Below the pieces are notes generated by a model, which saw nothing but the letters and a program-made list of their open reading frames with translations, was not told the DNA's origin and searched no databases. A program made the translations under genes and the position numbers. This document shows, one piece after another, positions 60,335-64,000 of a stretch of DNA of 64,000 nucleotides. This stretch comes from Rhodococcus jostii NBRC 16295 (GTDB lineage Bacteria > Actinomycetota > Actinomycetes > Mycobacteriales > Mycobacteriaceae), in assembly GCF_001894825.1 (NCBI RefSeq), contig NZ_BCWY01000011.1, positions 117,638-181,637 of the forward strand, given 5' to 3'. Numbering within the stretch: position 1 is the first letter of the stretch; every line of letters begins with the position of its first letter.

Positions 60335-61582
60335 TCACACCTTCCGCAGGCGCGCCTCGAACTCCCGCTCGAGCGTCCGCCACGCCGTGGCCTCGGCGTC
60401 GAAGGGTGCGCTGGGCGCCATGCGCGTCGGATCCGGGTTGAGCACGAACGAGACGTACCAGCCCAGCGGCTCGGACGAGGCGAGTGCGGTGTCCACCGAA
60501 TCGTCGTCCGCGAAATCGGCTGCGTCGGTGAACAACTCGACAGCCAGATCGAGCTGGTCCGCGTCGACGGATTCCGGCCCGGCGGCCAGGTCGTCGGCGA
60601 GGCCCGGCAGGACGTAGACGTTCTCGTCCGTGACCTCGACCTCGAGCGACCCGTCGACGGCCGCCACCTGGATCTCCTCGTACGTGCTGACCTGGGCGAG
60701 AGCGTGCTCGTGGTTGTCGGCGAGGTACCGGGCCAGCGCGCGTTCCGACGTGAAGACGAAGATCGTGCCGTCGCGACCGAGGAAGATCGCGTCGTCGTCC
60801 AAGTAGCAGCGGAGCGTGAAGTACGTCTCCCCTGACGTGATGATCTTGACGGGGTCGACCCCCACCGCACCCCAGAACGAGTCGTCTTCCTCCTCGCCGT
60901 CCGCGGTCCCCAGATCGAGTGGGACAAACTCCTCGTCCTCCTCGGCCTCCTCGGCGACGTCGTCCACGTCGACGGTGTTCTCGTCGGCGGCCACCAGCTC
61001 GGCCTCGGCGACGGCTACCGCCTCGGCGTCCACCTCGGGGATGGCGACGATGTTGTCGACGGCGTCGAGGACGTCATCCCAGCCCTTCGCGATGGCGGTG
61101 CCGATCTGCGCCCACAGTTCCTCGCCCTCGCGACCCTCGAATGCGCTGGCGCCTGCGGGGAGCGCCCCCAGGATGGGGTTCGCGTTGAAGAACTTGGTGA
61201 CCGCGTCCAGTTCGCAGACCTCACCGATGTTGCGCACCATGTTGAGCGTGTCTTCGAGTTCGCTCACCACGAGAGCCTCGGGGTCGCTCGCCGCCAGCTC
61301 CGGCACACCAATCAGATCGAAGCAGAAGTTCTCGTCGGGCTCGAGTTCGGCGGCGGAGAGCCCGGACACCACGCCCCAGGCGGGGTGCTCGACGAGATCG
61401 TTGTCGGTATTCGTACGGATGAAGGCAGCCAGTTCTGCCACTGATTCGAATCCGTAGAGGTCTTCCTCGTGACCCAGGAATGCTTCCCACTCGTCGTCGC
61501 CCTCACGCCACCGTGGTGCCCACAGTGTCACGAGGTCGCCGTCGGTGAGACCGAGTTCGATCGGGACGATATCTCCAGCCAT
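60335..61582 (-). CDS. Acidic conserved protein (Rv3311-type)
   Basis: A 415-aa soluble protein matching Rv3311, in the same place beyond add. It is strongly acidic, with a low-complexity patch (DVDDVAEEAEEDEEFVPLD) between two alpha/beta parts: an N-terminal part with LWAPRWREGDDEWEAFLGHEE and a C-terminal part with GRDGTIFVFTSERALARYLA. No catalytic motif is visible. Some databases call it a primosomal protein without support. Start ATG at 61582. Confidence 0.8.
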   Translation of the reverse strand: MAGDIVPIELGLTDGDLVTLWAPRWREGDDEWEAFLGHEEDLYGFESVAELAAFIRTNTDNDLVEHPAWGVVSGLSAAELEPDENFCFDLIGVPELAASDPEALVVSELEDTLNMVRNIGEVCELDAVTKFFNANPILGALPAGASAFEGREGEELWAQIGTAIAKGWDDVLDAVDNIVAIPEVDAEAVAVAEAELVAADENTVDVDDVAEEAEEDEEFVPLDLGTADGEEEDDSFWGAVGVDPVKIITSGETYFTLRCYLDDDAIFLGRDGTIFVFTSERALARYLADNHEHALAQVSTYEEIQVAAVDGSLEVEVTDENVYVLPGLADDLAAGPESVDADQLDLAVELFTDAADFADDDSVDTALASSEPLGWYVSFVLNPDPTRMAPSAPFDAEATAWRTLEREFEARLRKV

Positions 61583-61760
61583 GGCGCGAAGCCTATCGAC
61601 CCCGCGGCCAAAGTTATACCCGGGCTGTCTGCGGACCGTTTCCCAGGACCGTCACGCCGAGTCGCGGCAGCCGAGACGTCGTCGGCCAAACGGGCCTGAC
61701 GCCGCGCACCCCGGCCTTACCACGACGTCCAGTGTGCGTCGAGTCGTTCGAGGAGGCTGC

Positions 61761-63059
61761 ATGTTCCGGATCGGCGATGTGACCCGAAGTCCCCGACGGC
61801 GACGTTCGTTCGTCGCCGCGATCGCAGTACTCGGGATGTGCGTGACGACCGTCGCGTGCGGCTCGTCGGACGACTCCGCCGCAGATTCACCCGACTGGGG
61901 CACTGAATGGTCGAGTGCCGAACGGCTGCCGTCGACCGCTCAGCTCGAGGGCCCCTCACCCGTCGCGCTGTCGATCCCGTTCGCGCCGTCCCCCGTCGCG
62001 GCGACGGACGACCGGAACCATCTGACGTTCGAGGTCCACGTGACGAACACCGCACCCGTTCCACTGCTCGTGCAACACGTGGAGATCGACGTGGCCGATC
62101 GACCGGACAGCGTCCTCGCGACCTACGCGGGCGAGGCGGTCGCGGCGAACATGAACCTCGTGGGCGATAACGCGACCCCCACCGACCGCCTGCAGCCGGC
62201 CCAGCTCGGAGTCTTCTTCGTCGACGTCGCCATGGACGACGCCACTCCGATTCCGGCCGGCGTACAGGCGACGGTCTCGGTTCGTGCGCTGGGGACACCG
62301 CCGCCGGATCAGCCGATCCCCGGCCTCGCCGGCATGGTCGACGAATCCGGTGGGCCTTTGCCGGCCACCCTCGACACGTCGGTGAGCGTGCCGGTCTTCG
62401 ACGGGACGGTCCCGGTGATCGGCCCGCCGCTCCGCGGAGACGGGTGGGCCGCGATGGAAGGCTGCTGCGCCGACAACACCCATCACCGCCGCGGCGTCTG
62501 GTCGGTCGACGGACGCCTGCTGAACTTCGAGCGGTATGCGATCGACTTCCTGGGAGTCGACCGGTAGGGGTTCGCATACCGGGGCGACAACACCAAGGAG
62601 AACTACGTCGGGTACCGGGCCGACGTCCTCACGGTGGCGGACGCGGAGGTCGTCTCGGTTCTCGACGGCCAGGAGGAGAACGTGATCGGGGAGCCGCAGC
62701 CGGAGCGCAACCTCACCGAGGCGACCGGCAATCACGTCGCGCTCGACCTCGGGAACGGTGTGTACGCGTTCGACGGCCACTTCGTGCCGGGCAGTATCTC
62801 GGTGAAGGCGGGCGACGACGTCGAGAAGGGGACGGTGCTGGCCCAACTCGGCAACAGCGGCCAGTCGACGGCGCCGCACCTGCACTTTCATCTGATGGAC
62901 AACACGAACCCCGCGCTGGCCGAGAGCGTGCCGTTCGAGTTCGATGCGTTCGACCTGGCCGGACACGCGACGCTCGAGGACGTCACGTATCTGCCCAGTC
63001 CCCAACCCCGCACCGACGAGATGCCGCTCAGCCAGACGGTCGTCGGCTTCGCCCGCTGA
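61761..63059 (+). pseudogene. M23 (LytM) peptidase lipoprotein gene split by an in-frame amber codon
   Basis: The ATG has a strong GAGGAGG site. The signal peptide (RRRSFVAAIAVLGMCVTTVAC) ends in a lipobox Cys. An extracellular beta-rich domain follows, then the first M23 motif region (HHRRGVWSVDGRLLNFERYAIDF). At codon 269 (62565-62567) a TAG stops translation after 268 residues. The same frame continues without further stops for 163 codons, carrying the rest of the peptidase: ENYVGYRADVLTVADAEVV, NHVALDLGNGVYAFDGHF, and the zinc motif APHLHFHL. The frame is otherwise intact, so this is a recent nonsense mutation, a sequencing error, or readthrough. The truncated product lacks the catalytic HLH motif. 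Confidence 0.85.
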
Positions 63060-63062
63060 GAA

Positions 63063-63368
63063 TCACACCTTCCCGAACCCGTCCTGCAGCGTCGTCATGA
63101 CCTGGATGCGCTGCTCGGCGGCGAGCCGGGCCGCCTCCTGCGTCGTGCTCGTGATCATCGCCGCGAGGGTGCACGCGTCGAGCGACGAGATGGAATCGTC
63201 CATCCAGAGACCGGTCAAGGTCCCGTTCCCGTCGACTTCGGCGGTGACCTGATCGGACTCGCTCGACGCGCGCGCCGTGACCGCCCGTAGCCCGGCGAGG
63301 GCGTCCTCGTGCAGGTTCAGCTGTTCGGTGGCACGCCCGACGACGGCATCCATGTCGTGTTCGCTCAC
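63063..63368 (-). CDS. YbaB/EbfC-like protein (EspL-type)
   Basis: About 101 aa from the GTG at 63368 (96 from an ATG at 63353). The pattern is that of the YbaB nucleoid-protein family: N-terminal helix AVVGRATEQLNLHEDALAGL, two strands around VTAEVDGNGTLTGLWMDD and a long C-terminal helix TSTTQEAARLAAEQRIQVM. Such proteins occur in type VII secretion (ESX) loci as EspL. It converges with the M23 gene after 3 bases. Because of the upstream duplication it can also be read as the end of a longer fused frame. Confidence 0.7.
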   Translation of the reverse strand: MSEHDMDAVVGRATEQLNLHEDALAGLRAVTARASSESDQVTAEVDGNGTLTGLWMDDSISSLDACTLAAMITSTTQEAARLAAEQRIQVMTTLQDGFGKV

Positions 63369-63373
63369 AGTGG

Positions 63374-63578
63374 TCACATCCAACTCGTCGGGGCGGGTTC
63401 TTCCCCGTCCTCGATCACCTGCGCGGCGGCCACGTCCGCGCGGGTCGGCCAGGCCGCCCTGCGGGGACGCGGCGGCCACGTCCGCGCGGGTCGGCCAGGC
63501 CGCCCTGCGGGGAGAACGTCTGCCGAACACCCCGAGCAGATCGATGATCGAGCGGGTGGGGAGATCGATTGTGATCAC
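63374..63578 (-). pseudogene. Small reading frame disrupted by a 46-bp tandem duplication
   Basis: From the GTG at 63578 (two bases after the preceding stop) the frame begins VITIDLPTRSIIDLLGVF. If one copy of the 46-bp repeat is removed, it reads on through DVAAAQVIEDGEEPAPTSWM and ends at the TGA at 63374-63376, overlapping the YbaB-like gene. With both copies present the frame changes and instead runs into the YbaB-like coding sequence. I infer a small coupled gene damaged by the duplication. Function unknown. Confidence 0.45.
63422..63513. repeat. Perfect 46-bp tandem direct repeat
   Basis: Two adjacent, identical 46-bp copies (63422-63467 and 63468-63513), each beginning CGCGGCGGCCACGTCCGCGC. 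46 is not a multiple of three, so the duplication shifts the reading frame it lies in. Confidence 0.97.
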
Positions 63579-63580
63579 GG

Positions 63581-63896
63581 TCAGGCCTCCAGCCCGACGG
63601 CGTCCGCGCCGAGCGCGTCCGTGGTGGCTGCCTCGGTGCCCTCGTACGTGGCGGCGTTCGCGCGGGCGGTGCTGCTGATTCCGCCGAGCACGCCCAACAG
63701 CTTCTCGATGGACGCGAGGTGTGCGGCGTGCGCGGTGGCGAAGTCGCCACCGATCACCCCGAGGACCGGCCCAAGGAGCGGTCCTGCGGCAGCTGCTCCG
63801 AGACCCACCGCCTTGCATCTCCGCTGTCATGGGTTGCGGCCGTGGCGGCGAACTCGGCGATACTCGCGGTATCCGCCTCAAGTCGTTCATCGTCAT
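63581..63896 (-). pseudogene. Frameshifted ESX secretion-associated (EspC-like) gene
   Basis: The leftward strand holds pieces of an about 100-aa type VII secretion protein in different frames. Near 63890-63810 one frame reads DDERLEADTASIAEFAATAA, a typical N-terminal helix; a second frame gives the start codon context ATGACGATGAACGAC; and a third, from the GTG at 63808 to the stop at 63581, reads GLGAAAAGPLLGPVLGVIGG and continues to DALGADAVGLEA, the C-terminal part. At least two indels are needed to join them. A short product from 63808 (75 aa) could still be made. Assignment to the EspC/DUF2580 type is by helical pattern and neighbours. Confidence 0.6.
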
Positions 63897-64000
63897 CCCT
63901 CAGTTGGATTTGATCCGTGAGTCTTTCGGCGCAAACCCGGTCCTTGAGGTCCGGGTGAGCTGATCTGGTTTTGTCGGAGTGTGTGGCTAGTGTCTGGGTT
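63897..64000. other. Window end, no gene recognised
   Basis: The last 104 bases show no convincing reading frame. GACCTCAAGGACC (leftward) is a weak palindrome near 63940; nothing else stands out. Confidence 0.3.

Noticed and set aside
63063..63896. One 277-codon protein across the whole right-end ESX-like locus
   Set aside because: Its first two thirds are out-of-frame readings of an EspC-like gene and repeat DNA; only the last third looks coding. The fusion results from the 46-bp duplication.

Overview
The window is chromosomal DNA of a high-GC actinobacterium of the order Mycobacteriales, most likely a Rhodococcus (my best guess is the R. jostii/R. opacus group). Gene order follows the Mycobacterium tuberculosis block running from Rv3416 (whiB3) down to about Rv3311, with insertions. 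GTG starts, ATGA/GTGA overlaps between genes, leaderless-looking promoters and actinobacterial SOS boxes all fit. I saw no rRNA, tRNA, CRISPR array, prophage or intact insertion sequence.

Left part (1-12.8 kb): anti-sigma/sigma pair rskA-sigK, whiB3, a MerR-type regulator, a TPR-like protein, then sigD with its membrane anti-sigma factor rsdA. The guanine nucleotide genes follow: guaB2, guaB3, a cholesterol-oxidase-like flavoprotein (choD) and guaA.

12.8-18 kb: a LiaF/PspC-type membrane protein diverges from a PspC-fused histidine kinase and its NarL-type response regulator (a LiaFSR-like envelope-stress module), followed by a Ser/Thr protein kinase.

18-37 kb: accessory and stress genes. 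imuA' and imuB sit behind an SOS box and are overlapped at the 3' end by a RibD/DHFR-like reductase gene. dnaE2, the third mutasome member, lies 13 kb away behind a second, perfect SOS box. In between are an R2-like ligand-binding oxidase with all metal ligands and the Val-Tyr pair, several small enzymes, a two-domain fatty acyl-CoA reductase next to an MMPL exporter, and a cobalamin-riboswitch operon (binding lipoprotein, permease, ATPase, FhuF-like Fe-S protein).

37-45.5 kb: a DUF4349 lipoprotein, a rhodanese, a TehA-type transporter divergent from a LysR regulator, trmL, the pentapeptide protein mfpA, folD, a DUF3017 protein, and the methionine genes metY-metX. The metYX leader carries a SAM-IV riboswitch and, downstream of it, a small reading frame coding for four consecutive cysteines.

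45.6-61.6 kb: central metabolism and housekeeping: icd, an MFS exporter, xthA, trpS, a YihY protein, a D,D-carboxypeptidase, mdh, sdhCDAB, cdd-deoA-add and an acidic conserved protein.

Right end (61.7-64 kb): a decaying locus. An M23 peptidase lipoprotein gene is split by one in-frame amber codon, an ESX-type (EspC-like) gene is frameshifted, and a perfect 46-bp tandem duplication shifts a small reading frame so that it fuses with a downstream YbaB-like gene.
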